Positions 26,801 through 33,142 of a DNA stretch of 56,118 nucleotides are shown here, in pieces. The translations under genes and the position numbers were made by a program. Numbering within the stretch: position 1 is the stretch's first letter; every line of letters starts with the position of its first letter. Source of the DNA: Chitinophaga pinensis. Lineage in GTDB: Bacteria > Bacteroidota > Bacteroidia > NS11-12g > UBA9320. The notes under the pieces were generated by a model that saw only the letters and a list, made by a program, of their open reading frames with translations, was not told the origin of the DNA and ran no database searches. The stretch lies in assembly GCA_945907065.1 (NCBI GenBank), contig CAMDSC010000015.1:1-56118 (forward strand). The letters are read 5' to 3'.

Positions 26801-26935
26801 GCCCATAAAAGTTCCAATAGTCGGAGAACTTGTGTTTTGATAATCTTTTAAGACACCGATTTGTGCCTTACTAAATGTACTTGCAAAGAGCAAGATACTT
26901 AGAGTCATTAAAATTGATTTGAATTGTTTTTGCAT
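20852..26935 (-). CDS. Giant T9SS-secreted protein: phytase-like esterase domain, three PhoX-like modules, choice-of-anchor D, sorting domain
   Basis: I start at the ATG at 26935, giving a signal peptide ending SKAQ and 2027 residues; a TTG/ATG start 8 codons earlier is less likely. Residues about 30-440 match the 'esterase-like activity of phytase' propeller: EGFSGMYPI, FWVVSDRGV, DPEGIVVDKQGNFWICEEGGP and NRGFEGLSI. Then come three tandem 451-residue modules (456-906, 907-1357, 1358-1807) that resemble DUF839/PhoX-like propellers (GDGLGAFDNGNGTF, FLRPEDGAWDP). Next is a choice-of-anchor D beta domain (about 1815-1925, FADNTDFGNV) and a C-terminal T9SS sorting domain (KLYPNPTNG...LYFVKI...VTRLLKN). 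Likely a surface or released phosphate-liberating enzyme; the PhoX-like call is inference. Confidence 0.88.
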   Translation of the reverse strand: MQKQFKSILMTLSILLFASTFSKAQIGVLKDYQNTSSPTIGTFMGVNFREGGFSGMYPIPGTNGTEFWVVSDRGVNVDAANANLSGCRPTYDKMYSFPTFAPKIYRIRLKGSSVEILKSITIKRPNGTGATGLINPTGFGSTAVEVPSIDTVLVCSRFNLKTVAKDIWGTDPEGIVVDKQGNFWICEEGGPTIWKLDPNGVVINRFTPYAKQAGAEAQDIYIDSCFKYRKNNRGFEGLSITPNGKVYAMIQSPILYPTKSVGEATRVHRIIEIDPTTNATKMYVYLNDGPVGTGADQIRFRDWKIGDMAAINDTSFLVIEAGARGLTDKKNIYIISINGATNVNSGLYGGKTLEALVDSAGLAANGIKPVKKKLFMDLLANGWNPLLDKAEGLAIINDSTIAVGNDNDFGQTCPLENGIPIATTNTSHVVTYGLKGTNKIANLKQFIPLISQGLTGPSSSKAPYLESNIIGGKQTAIMTVGDSIGSYKMAGLLDGLGAYDNGNGTFTVLANHEMGNSVGITRTHGSKGAFVSKWVINKSDLSVVSGGDLISKVKLWKRSTNSYFDSTTSFNRFCAGDLPSAKAFYNASTGFGTQEKIFMNGEEAGAEGRAFAHIATGTNAGTTYELPYLGKFSWENAIASPFVSNKTIVAGTDDATPGQVYMYIGAKTNTGNEIEKAGLTGGKLYGVKVAGLTLEVSGSFPAAGTAFTLADLGQVQNSTGAALETASDAAGVTEFLRPEDGAWDPKNPADFYFVTTNSFTAPSRLWRLRFTDPANPENGGTITAVLDGTEGPKMMDNMVIDNYGHIMIQEDPGNQSYLAKIWQYTIATDVVKLIATHDAGRFTTGSTNYLTQDEEASGIIDMQDILGAGMFIYADQAHYSLGGELVEGGQLLAMFNPETKNSFLGAGPQSSQSPYLFGASAGVKTNALITVGDSVGTYKMAGLGDGLGAFDNGNGTFTLLMNHEMGNTLGVTRTHGSKGAFVSKWIIDKSNLSVVSGSDLVKNVKLWRRSTSSYFDSTTSFNRFCAGDLPSLSAFYNATTGFGTQERIFMNGEEAGAEGRAFAHIATGTNAGTTYELPYLGKFSWENAIASPLASNKTIVAGTDDATPGQVYMYIGTKTNTGNEIEKAGLTGGKLYGVKVTGLTLEVSGSVPAAGTAFTLADLGQVQNSTGAALETASDAAGVTEFLRPEDGAWDPKNPADFYFVTTNSFTAPSRLWRLRFTNPASPESGGTITAVLDGTEGPKMMDNMVIDNYGHIMIQEDPGNQSYLAKIWQYTIATDAVKLIATHDADRFVLGGSGYLTQDEESSGIIDMETILGAGNFIYVDQAHYSIPGALVEGGQLLTLFNPDTKNSFLGAGPQSSQSPYLLSAAPGVTTNALITVGDSIGTYKMAGLGDGLGAFDNGNGTFTLLMNHEMVSTVGATHAHGQKGAFVSKWVINKSNLMVTGGSDLIKNVNIWNGSGYTTYNAANPGTPSAFNRFCAGDLPSITAFYNAATNTGTQERIFMNGEEAGAEGRAFAHIATGVNAGTTYELPYLGKFSWENAIASPFASNKTVVAGTDDATPGQVYMYIGTKTNTGNEIEKAGLTGGKLYGVKVSGLTLEVSGSVPTAGTAFTLADLGQVQNSTGATLETASDAAGVTEFLRPEDGAWDPNNPSDFYFVTTNSFTAPSRLWRLRFTNPSNPEIGGTITAVLDGTEGPKMMDNMVIDNFGHIMIQEDPGNQSYLAKIWQYTIATDAVKLIATHDAERFVSGGPSYLTQDEESSGMIDMQDILGVGNFIYVDQAHYSIPGTLVEGGQLLTLFNPDTKASVPNVSVAGNNVTIANNDESPSFADNTDFGNVMKNTSKVLPFEIKNAGPGVLTIKSIRFKGYNATEFGLVTPPVFPITIAVNGSQTINVQFTPKTIEGKVTSIIIETNDIETPEYNFVLQGIGIHNLGVKPVLSENSRVKLYPNPTNGNTTLSINLENEENLDIKVIDMLGKEVTPAISRISASGETSLTLNTSGLSTGLYFVKITTSNTIYVTRLLKN
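21515..22864 (-). repeat. Internal module repeat 3 of the giant gene
   Basis: Third copy, ending NPDTK. Relative to copies 1 and 2 it carries a 5-residue insertion in the segment NGSGYTTYNAANPGTPSAF, before FNRFCAGDLPS, and it ends earlier, because the linker SFLGA is replaced by the start of the choice-of-anchor D region. Confidence 0.88.
22865..24217 (-). repeat. Internal module repeat 2 of the giant gene
   Basis: Second copy, exactly 1353 bp, starting GPQSSQSPYL. Long stretches, such as KTNTGNEIEKAGLTGGKLYG and the 50 residues after FLRPEDGAWDP, are identical or nearly so to copies 1 and 3. Confidence 0.9.
24218..25570 (-). repeat. Internal module repeat 1 of the giant gene
   Basis: The first of three in-frame copies, from GPSSSKAPYL to just before GPQSSQSPYL, 1353 bp. 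Its N-terminal part differs most from the other copies (LDGLGAYDN instead of GDGLGAFDN). Confidence 0.9.
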
Positions 26936-27064
26936 GTTTTGAATTTTAGTGCAAAGCAACTTTCAACATATTATCAAATTCATTTTATTAAGTTATGGTT
27001 TAGTAACTAGAAAGTTAAATATGTTATCTTAAATTTAACACGTAATGATAAAACTAATGATTCT

Positions 27065-28153
27065 TTAAAAAGAAATAGCCAGTGAAGTAGTTATAAAATA
27101 GTTTTGATTAGAATTGGAATTAAAGATTTTTTCTTTTGCTGATAATCCTCTTATTTCACATCGAAAAAGGCTATTTTCAGACAATAAATAATCGAAGTTG
27201 GCTGAATATCCAATAGTTTGAAATGCATTAGGAGTATAAATAATGACTCCTTTTTTATCTGAGTAATATTCAGCTCGAAAGGCAATTCGGGTTTTAGATG
27301 TTGTTGAATATTTAATAATAGCAACAGGAGAATACCAAGTATCAAACCCTGAAAGTTTATTAATAGAATCGCGATGTTGTTGGATTCCAATATCAAAACC
27401 TGCAGTTAATCCCAACTTTTTTGTGAGTTGAAATTGCCCATAAAAATTATTAAAATAACGCCATTTTTTTAAACTATCAGGTTGTTCGTTTCCAACGTAT
27501 GTGCTCCAATTTATAATAGTATTGGCTTTTGGTTTATAAGTTATTTGAGTTCCGAATGCCGGAGTATGGTTGTTATTTATTTTTTGTATTCGTTGCCAGC
27601 CTCTAAGGTACATGGCGGCTAAATATAGTTTTTCATTTTTTGAAGTATAGCCAAGTTTTATTCCGGTTTCATAATAGGGGGAATTATCTGCTAAAATACT
27701 TCGTGTTAAATTCCAGCAATCTTTACCAATCGCACTTTCAAAACCAATATGCGACGGCATAATTCCTGCATCTAACCAAATATTTTTTTTGTTTAAAATT
27801 TTAATCCCGGCATTAGCTTCATAAGTATTTCTAAGCATTCTTTGTTCTACGGCCATATTATATTGAGGATATGTGCCTGCCATAAATGCGAGGTTACTTC
27901 TTGTTTGGCCGTTGGAGTAGTTAGCCTTTACCATTCCAATATTTAAGTTCACCTCATTGTGCTTATTAAAGCTATAAAAAAAAGGTTCTCGTAAATGATT
28001 GGAAGGTTTACTAAAATCATAGCAATAATATGTTTCCAAATAACCTGAAAAATTTATAATTGATTTTTTTGTTAAGCTTGTATCTTGAGCTTTAGTATGA
28101 ATATGTACTAAATTTACAAGTAGGAGAATTACAGTTGTTAAAAGGGGTTTCAA
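27065..28153 (-). CDS. Porin-like outer-membrane barrel (BBP2/OmpL type)
   Basis: The 362-residue protein begins with a signal peptide ending TKAQ and then NFSGYLETYYCYDFSKPSNHL, the opening of the 'putative beta-barrel porin-2, OmpL-like' family. It continues as a regular run of amphipathic strands, ends in ITTSLAISF, and keeps the family's conserved DAGIMPSHIGFESA region. It would let small anions or other solutes through the outer membrane. The start is TTG at 28153. A 15-bp perfect inverted repeat lies 8 bp before it. Position between a PhoB-type regulator and the phytase/PhoX-like protein suggests phosphate or organophosphate passage, by context only. Confidence 0.8.
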   Translation of the reverse strand: MKPLLTTVILLLVNLVHIHTKAQDTSLTKKSIINFSGYLETYYCYDFSKPSNHLREPFFYSFNKHNEVNLNIGMVKANYSNGQTRSNLAFMAGTYPQYNMAVEQRMLRNTYEANAGIKILNKKNIWLDAGIMPSHIGFESAIGKDCWNLTRSILADNSPYYETGIKLGYTSKNEKLYLAAMYLRGWQRIQKINNNHTPAFGTQITYKPKANTIINWSTYVGNEQPDSLKKWRYFNNFYGQFQLTKKLGLTAGFDIGIQQHRDSINKLSGFDTWYSPVAIIKYSTTSKTRIAFRAEYYSDKKGVIIYTPNAFQTIGYSANFDYLLSENSLFRCEIRGLSAKEKIFNSNSNQNYFITTSLAISF

Positions 28154-28161
28154 TTGGGTTC

Positions 28162-28202
28162 TAAAATATTATTCAAGAGTAATGCTTTTGAATAATATTT
28201 TA
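28162..28202. promoter_or_regulatory. Perfect 15-bp inverted repeat before the porin gene
   Basis: TAAAATATTATTCAA (28162-28176) and its exact complement (28188-28202) flank an 11-nt spacer. On the minus strand TACTCTTG, one base off TAnnTTTG, spans the arm and spacer. Arms are AT-only apart from one C/G, so an operator is more likely than a terminator. Confidence 0.6.
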
Positions 28203-28247
28203 TAGTAAAGAATATTCGAATCAATCTAAAAAAGAGTTTTGGGTATT

Positions 28248-28922
28248 CTAATCTTCCAATTTATAGCCTACACCTTTTATTGTAGAAATAAGTTTTTCGC
28301 CAATTTTTTCTCTTATTTTTCTAATATGAACATCAATAGTTCTATCAACCACATATACATCATCGCCCCATACTTCTGATAAGATTTTTTCTCTTGTAAA
28401 AACTTTTCCAGGTTTGGTGGCTAATAAAAATAAAAGGTCAAATTCTTTTTTGGGTAATACCATTTTTTTACCTTCTACTGAAATAGAATAAGATGATCGG
28501 TCAATAATTAAATCACCAACTGTAAGAGTTATTTGCTCATAATCAGGATTTTTACCGCGTTTTAGTATGGCTTTAATTCTACTTAGAAGTACTCGTGGCT
28601 TTACTGGTTTATTAATATAATCATCAGCTCCGGCTTCAAATCCTGCTATTTCAGAATATTCTTCAGAACGGGCTGTTAAAAAAATGATAAAAATATTTTT
28701 TGTATCTGGCTGCAATTTTATTTGACGGCAGGCTTCAATACCATCCATTATTGGCATCATCACGTCCATTAAAATAAGATCAGGTTTAAATGTTTTGGAT
28801 TTTTGAATGGCTTCTATACCATTTGCAGCAGTTTCTACCTGATAATCTTCACGTTCGAGCAGGTATTTAATGAATTCAAGAATATCTGGTTCATCATCTA
28901 CAATCAGTATTTTAGGGGGCAT
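28248..28922 (-). CDS. OmpR/PhoB-family response regulator
   Basis: A full two-domain regulator: receiver with ILIVDDEPDILEF, phosphoacceptor Asp in LILMDVMMPIMDG, Thr in IIFLTARSEE and Lys in YINKPVKPR, then a winged-helix DNA-binding domain ending DVHIRKIREKIGEKLISTIKGVGYKLED. I chose the ATG at 28922 because MPPKILIVDDE fits the family. However, a TTG 8 codons earlier (28946) has an AGGAGG 6 nt upstream (28953-28958), the best Shine-Dalgarno in the window, so a 232-residue form is possible. No sensor kinase is adjacent. It probably controls the porin and giant gene downstream, and a PhoB role is inferred from them. Confidence 0.93.
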   Translation of the reverse strand: MPPKILIVDDEPDILEFIKYLLEREDYQVETAANGIEAIQKSKTFKPDLILMDVMMPIMDGIEACRQIKLQPDTKNIFIIFLTARSEEYSEIAGFEAGADDYINKPVKPRVLLSRIKAILKRGKNPDYEQITLTVGDLIIDRSSYSISVEGKKMVLPKKEFDLLFLLATKPGKVFTREKILSEVWGDDVYVVDRTIDVHIRKIREKIGEKLISTIKGVGYKLED

Positions 28923-28995
28923 ATTATTTTTTAAACCTTTTATCAAAATTCGCCTCCTAAAATTAACTGTACGTTATGAACATATTATTACAACA

Positions 28996-30246
28996 TTACT
29001 TTAATAGCTCAGCTAATTTCGCTTCGAGCTCTTCTCCTCTCAGCCCTTTTGCAATTATCCTACCGCTTTTATCAAGCAATACGGTGAATGGAATTGAACT
29101 GACTTGATACGTTTTGGCTGCTGTGTTTTGCCAGCCACCCAAGTCACTAACGTGTTTCCAAGTTAATCCATCTTTCAAAACTGCGCCTTTCCATTTATCA
29201 GCGTTATCATCTAATGAAACCCCTAAAATTTCAAAACCTTTGTTTTTATAAATATTATAAAGTCTTACCACATTAGGATTTTCTTTTCGGCAAGGCCCGC
29301 ACCATGATGCCCAAAAATCAATTAATACTACTTTGCCACGCAGTGAAGATAATTTTATTTCAGAACCTTCTAAACTTTTTAAAGCTATTTCTGGAGCCAT
29401 TCCTCCTATTTCCAACGGAGCAATTGATTCAATAGTGGTTTTTAATTCTTTGGTATATTTAGATGCTGGATTTGTTACTTTAATTTTATCATAAGCTACT
29501 TGCATCAAGCTAAAATTAGGTTCCTGAAACAAAAATGTTACAGCATAATAAGATGCAAGACTTCCTTCTTTCGTAATTAAAAAATTTGTTATATCATCCG
29601 TTCTGCTTTTTTGCATGGATTTAAACTTATTACCCACTGCAACTCTTAAGCTATCGGTAACGGTAGTTGGGTCAATGGCTGAAATTTCACGATTAAAATC
29701 TTGTAAATTTTTATCATTATTTGTATAAATACCATACAATTCGTTTAATAACTGATTTTGCTTGTCGCCTATTGCGGTGTATGTTATAAAACCTGAAATT
29801 TTAATGGCCAATGATAATTTTGAAATACTCCCTAGTATTACAGGAAATCCAGGGGGATTAGCCGAATTGAAAGTAATGAAACAAATTGTGGGCTCAGTTA
29901 AGGATGAAACAGTGAAACTGAAATTCCCTTTGGCATCAACCAATGCGCTATCAATAAGTTTAAATTCTTCTTTTGTTAATTCTTGAAGATATACTGATCT
30001 TACTGGTGTGCCTTCAATAGTGCCTTTAACAATAGTTTTGGGTGAAGCTTTTTCTGAACTTGTAAATTCGGGTGCTGCAATGGATGGTGCAGCCAAAACC
30101 TCGTTAAAGTCTTTGTCTAATAAGGCTTGTATTTTTGCTTCTGCTGGTGTAAGTAAATTTTCATGTTGGTTTTCAGGCCCTTTATTAGCGCAAGAGAGTA
30201 CTAAAACATTTAATAAAGTGAATACCAGAAAGAATGGGTTTTTCAT
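28996..30246 (-). CDS. TlpA-type thioredoxin lipoprotein with DUF4369-like N-terminal domain
   Basis: From the ATG at 30246 the 416-residue protein has a lipobox LVLSC. An N-terminal beta domain of the DUF4369 kind (about 75-175: IVKGTIEGTPVRSVYLQEL) is followed by a helical linker and a C-terminal TlpA/ResA thioredoxin domain with WCGPC (about 313-317) and SIPFTVLLDKSGRI. It would be a periplasmic or outer-membrane thiol-disulfide reductase. In other organisms such proteins help cytochrome c maturation, and two cytochrome genes lie 8 kb away, but a direct link is not shown. It stands alone between the regulator and pdxJ. Confidence 0.88.
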   Translation of the reverse strand: MKNPFFLVFTLLNVLVLSCANKGPENQHENLLTPAEAKIQALLDKDFNEVLAAPSIAAPEFTSSEKASPKTIVKGTIEGTPVRSVYLQELTKEEFKLIDSALVDAKGNFSFTVSSLTEPTICFITFNSANPPGFPVILGSISKLSLAIKISGFITYTAIGDKQNQLLNELYGIYTNNDKNLQDFNREISAIDPTTVTDSLRVAVGNKFKSMQKSRTDDITNFLITKEGSLASYYAVTFLFQEPNFSLMQVAYDKIKVTNPASKYTKELKTTIESIAPLEIGGMAPEIALKSLEGSEIKLSSLRGKVVLIDFWASWCGPCRKENPNVVRLYNIYKNKGFEILGVSLDDNADKWKGAVLKDGLTWKHVSDLGGWQNTAAKTYQVSSIPFTVLLDKSGRIIAKGLRGEELEAKLAELLK

Positions 30247-30358
30247 ACTACAAACCACGCTTAAAAAATAATATTATACAAATTTCTTACTCCACATTAC
30301 TGACATCTTAATTATTTAAATTGTTTTCAAGCTAAAACAAGAGGCTTGCAAAACAGTT

Positions 30359-31072
30359 TTATAGCAACTGTTTTTTGTAAAGTTGAATAGTATTGTGAAG
30401 CCCCAAATATAGGCTGTCGCAAATTAGTGCATGACCAATTGAAACCTCTAAAAGACCATCAATATTTTGTTTGAAATAGTTTAAGTTATCAAGACTAAGG
30501 TCGTGACCGGCATTTATACCAAGCCCTAATTCTTTGGCAATTTTTGATGCTTTTACATAATCAGAAATGGCTGATTTAGGATTGGTAGGGTAATTTACTG
30601 CATAGTGTTCAGTATAGAATTCAATTCTGTCGGTTCCAGTTTCTTTAGCTCCATACACTTGCTCAGTAATTGGGTCTAAAAAAATAGAGGTCCGTATCCC
30701 TTTGGAATGGAATTGGGCAATAACTTCTTTTAAAAAACCGTTATGTTTAATAGTATCCCAGCCTGCATTGCTGGTGATAGCATCAGGCGCATCTGGCACT
30801 AATGTTACCTGTTCGGGTTTTACTTTTAATACCAAATCAATAAAATCCTGTGTTGGATTTCCTTCAATATTAAACTCGGTGTAAACTACATATCTCAATT
30901 TTACAACATCATCGTAACGTATATGTCTCTCATCTGGCCGAGGGTGAACTGTAATTCCTTCAGCTCCAAAATTTTGACAATCGATGGCTACTTTTATTAT
31001 ATCCGGATTATTTCCACCCCGAGCATTGCGAATAGTGGCTATTTTATTAATATTAACGCTAAGTTTGGTCAT
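30359..31072 (-). CDS. pdxJ: Pyridoxine 5'-phosphate synthase
   Basis: PdxJ condenses 3-amino-2-oxopropyl phosphate with 1-deoxyxylulose 5-phosphate to make pyridoxine 5'-phosphate in the DXP-dependent vitamin B6 route. The 237-residue (alpha/beta)8 barrel shows the N-terminal [17 protein letters not shown], the active-site region [12 protein letters not shown], the catalytic Glu region EFNIEGNP and VTLVPD, and the C-terminal [14 protein letters not shown] and EVSIGHALI phosphate loop. Length is normal. The gene is separated from the helix-hairpin-helix gene by only 18 bp and may be read through from it. The product supports PLP enzymes such as IscS and the decarboxylase in this window. Confidence 0.96.
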   Translation of the reverse strand: MTKLSVNINKIATIRNARGGNNPDIIKVAIDCQNFGAEGITVHPRPDERHIRYDDVVKLRYVVYTEFNIEGNPTQDFIDLVLKVKPEQVTLVPDAPDAITSNAGWDTIKHNGFLKEVIAQFHSKGIRTSIFLDPITEQVYGAKETGTDRIEFYTEHYAVNYPTNPKSAISDYVKASKIAKELGLGINAGHDLSLDNLNYFKQNIDGLLEVSIGHALICDSLYLGLHNTIQLYKKQLL

Positions 31073-31090
31073 TGTTTTTGCTGCACAATA

Positions 31091-33142
31091 TTAACGAAAC
31101 CCATAGCTTATCAATATATTAATTTCGTGTAAATTATTGGAGTTGACTGCGGAATATCCGCTGCCAATTGTTTTTCGGTCGTAGTAGCTTGTATATGCAT
31201 AGCGACATTGGGTAAATATGTTTTTGTATTTATACTTAGCCAAGGCATAAAACTTGGAGCCTGAACCGCTGAAACCTGGCACGGACCATGAATACAGTAC
31301 GTCATTTTCAACCGCATAAATCCTCGCATTAAAATCGTTAATATTTAAAAAAGCAACCCGCGATGTGAAAGAAAAGGGGGAATTAAATTGGCGGTAAATA
31401 ATATCCACATACATTAAATTTCCTGTATGGGTAATTTTTTCAGGAGTTACGTATTTCGAAAATTCTAAGCGCATTTTTAAAGATACTGTTGAGGATATTT
31501 TAAACTCGGAATGAAACCGTAAATTGGTTTTTTCATACCAATTCAAACCATTATAATTTGTTAAATTTGAGTTCATTAATTCTTGCTTGGTTCTTAGTCG
31601 CACATAGAACATGGATGATTTATTGGGTTTAAAATTAAGCTCTGTTAAATAGTCAATTCCCTTGCCGCGACCATCAGCATAAAAACTGTACCACGGCAGT
31701 TTATAGCTATCCACAAATCCTGAAATTAATAGATTTTTATACGGTTTAATATTAAAGCCGATGTAGGTTCCCTGCTCGTTATTAGGATTACTGTTTTCGG
31801 AAAACGCATTGGTATTATACCAAATAAACGTTTTTGAATAATAGCGATTGGCAATTACTAAATCGATGGTATTGGCAAGGCTTATAAAAGCACCGGCAAT
31901 ATATCCGTTGGCGTGGTTGCTGCCAGTAGTTGCCTCCCCATAAAAGTTTATATTTTTAAAGTAATAATCCCAATTAAATCCAGTTTTGAAATATTGCTTT
32001 CCCGAATAATAATTGCGGTTATAAATTTTATCATCAAGGATTAATGGTTTGTCAAAAGCGTTGAAAACGCCTGTTAAACCAAGCATCAGACTTTTTCCTT
32101 TGTAGGTTATGTTTTGTCCGGAAAGGGTTTTTGTTACATTTTTTTCTTTATTTATTTCCAAACTTGTGCGATGAAACCCATCTGTTATAAATGATTTGGA
32201 AATAGTTTCTAAACCAGTTTCTGAGTTAAGAGTATCCGTAGATGCATCAATTTTATGCCGCGAAATAAATGTGGTAGATTCAAAATTTTTATAGCCATAA
32301 GTAACACCCGCACCTCTTAAAAATTCATTTTCATTAAACGAACGGTAGGGTCTTATTCCTGAGTTAAATCGCTTAACATTCATTGCCAAAGCTGATTTTC
32401 CAAATCCTAAACCACTTGATAATGTTAAGCCTTGACCAAAAGAAGCTTGAAAATCCCCTAAAGCTACTTTTTGCAATATGCCATGTTTAGAAACAAAAAA
32501 ATGAGCGGAGTAATAATCAAATCCCTTTCGGTTACTTCTTATAAAAAAATCCTCTCCTTCATCCTTTTCAGCATTAAAACCATATTGAACGGAGTTATTA
32601 TAATTAGCTCTAAATCTAATTTGGTAGCGGTATGGCGAGCCAGGATAATAAAGGGAAGAGTCTTTTGTTAAAGTTTCATAACCTTTGCTCAATGGCCGAG
32701 AAATTGAAGTTAATCCAGTTACCTCTTTTTGGGCATTTTTAAGTTGTTGGCCTAGTTTTGTGAAATTAAAATGAGTGTCTTCTACAGCTAAAATAGGAAG
32801 TAGTTTAGCTAAAGTTTCCTTGTTGATTTCATTAATAGTTTGAAGTTCTAAAACCGAAACAAAAGCTCCAAATTCCATCCGGTGCATTATTATGGCCCTA
32901 ACCTGTGATGGATTTAAAATATTTAATGACAGCAATTCAAAAGCTGTGGCTTTATTAAGGTTAAGTTTTTTATTTATTCCAAAATTCAGTTGATCTGTCA
33001 AATCATTGTAATCGCCTGATTGGTCAGAATTTTCAATATATTTTTCAAGTTTTTTTAATTGTTCATCGTCCGATTGTGCCTTGGCAAGAAATGATATTTG
33101 CGAAAGCAATACAAAAGCTAAAAAGAATTTAAAGCTTTTCAT
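31091..33142 (-). CDS. Helix-hairpin-helix domain fused to an outer-membrane beta-barrel
   Basis: The 683-residue exported protein (signal ending AKAQ) has an N-terminal helix-hairpin-helix pair at about 55-115 (LNKATAFELLSLNILNPSQV, ETLAKLLPIL) of the kind found in ComEA. It continues with about 550 residues of amphipathic strands typical of a 16- to 22-strand outer-membrane barrel, ending INILISYGFR. HhH domains usually bind DNA or mediate protein contacts, so a role in DNA passage across the outer membrane is conceivable but not shown. The partner barrel gene upstream overlaps it by 14 bp. This pair is common in Bacteroidota and uncharacterised as far as I know. Confidence 0.82.
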   Translation of the reverse strand: MKSFKFFLAFVLLSQISFLAKAQSDDEQLKKLEKYIENSDQSGDYNDLTDQLNFGINKKLNLNKATAFELLSLNILNPSQVRAIIMHRMEFGAFVSVLELQTINEINKETLAKLLPILAVEDTHFNFTKLGQQLKNAQKEVTGLTSISRPLSKGYETLTKDSSLYYPGSPYRYQIRFRANYNNSVQYGFNAEKDEGEDFFIRSNRKGFDYYSAHFFVSKHGILQKVALGDFQASFGQGLTLSSGLGFGKSALAMNVKRFNSGIRPYRSFNENEFLRGAGVTYGYKNFESTTFISRHKIDASTDTLNSETGLETISKSFITDGFHRTSLEINKEKNVTKTLSGQNITYKGKSLMLGLTGVFNAFDKPLILDDKIYNRNYYSGKQYFKTGFNWDYYFKNINFYGEATTGSNHANGYIAGAFISLANTIDLVIANRYYSKTFIWYNTNAFSENSNPNNEQGTYIGFNIKPYKNLLISGFVDSYKLPWYSFYADGRGKGIDYLTELNFKPNKSSMFYVRLRTKQELMNSNLTNYNGLNWYEKTNLRFHSEFKISSTVSLKMRLEFSKYVTPEKITHTGNLMYVDIIYRQFNSPFSFTSRVAFLNINDFNARIYAVENDVLYSWSVPGFSGSGSKFYALAKYKYKNIFTQCRYAYTSYYDRKTIGSGYSAVNSNNLHEINILISYGFR

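Noticed and set aside
26990-27060. Possible Pho-box-like TTAAAT/TAACAT/TTAACT hexamers before the giant gene
   Set aside because: Spacing is irregular and the region is nearly all A/T, so the match is not better than background.
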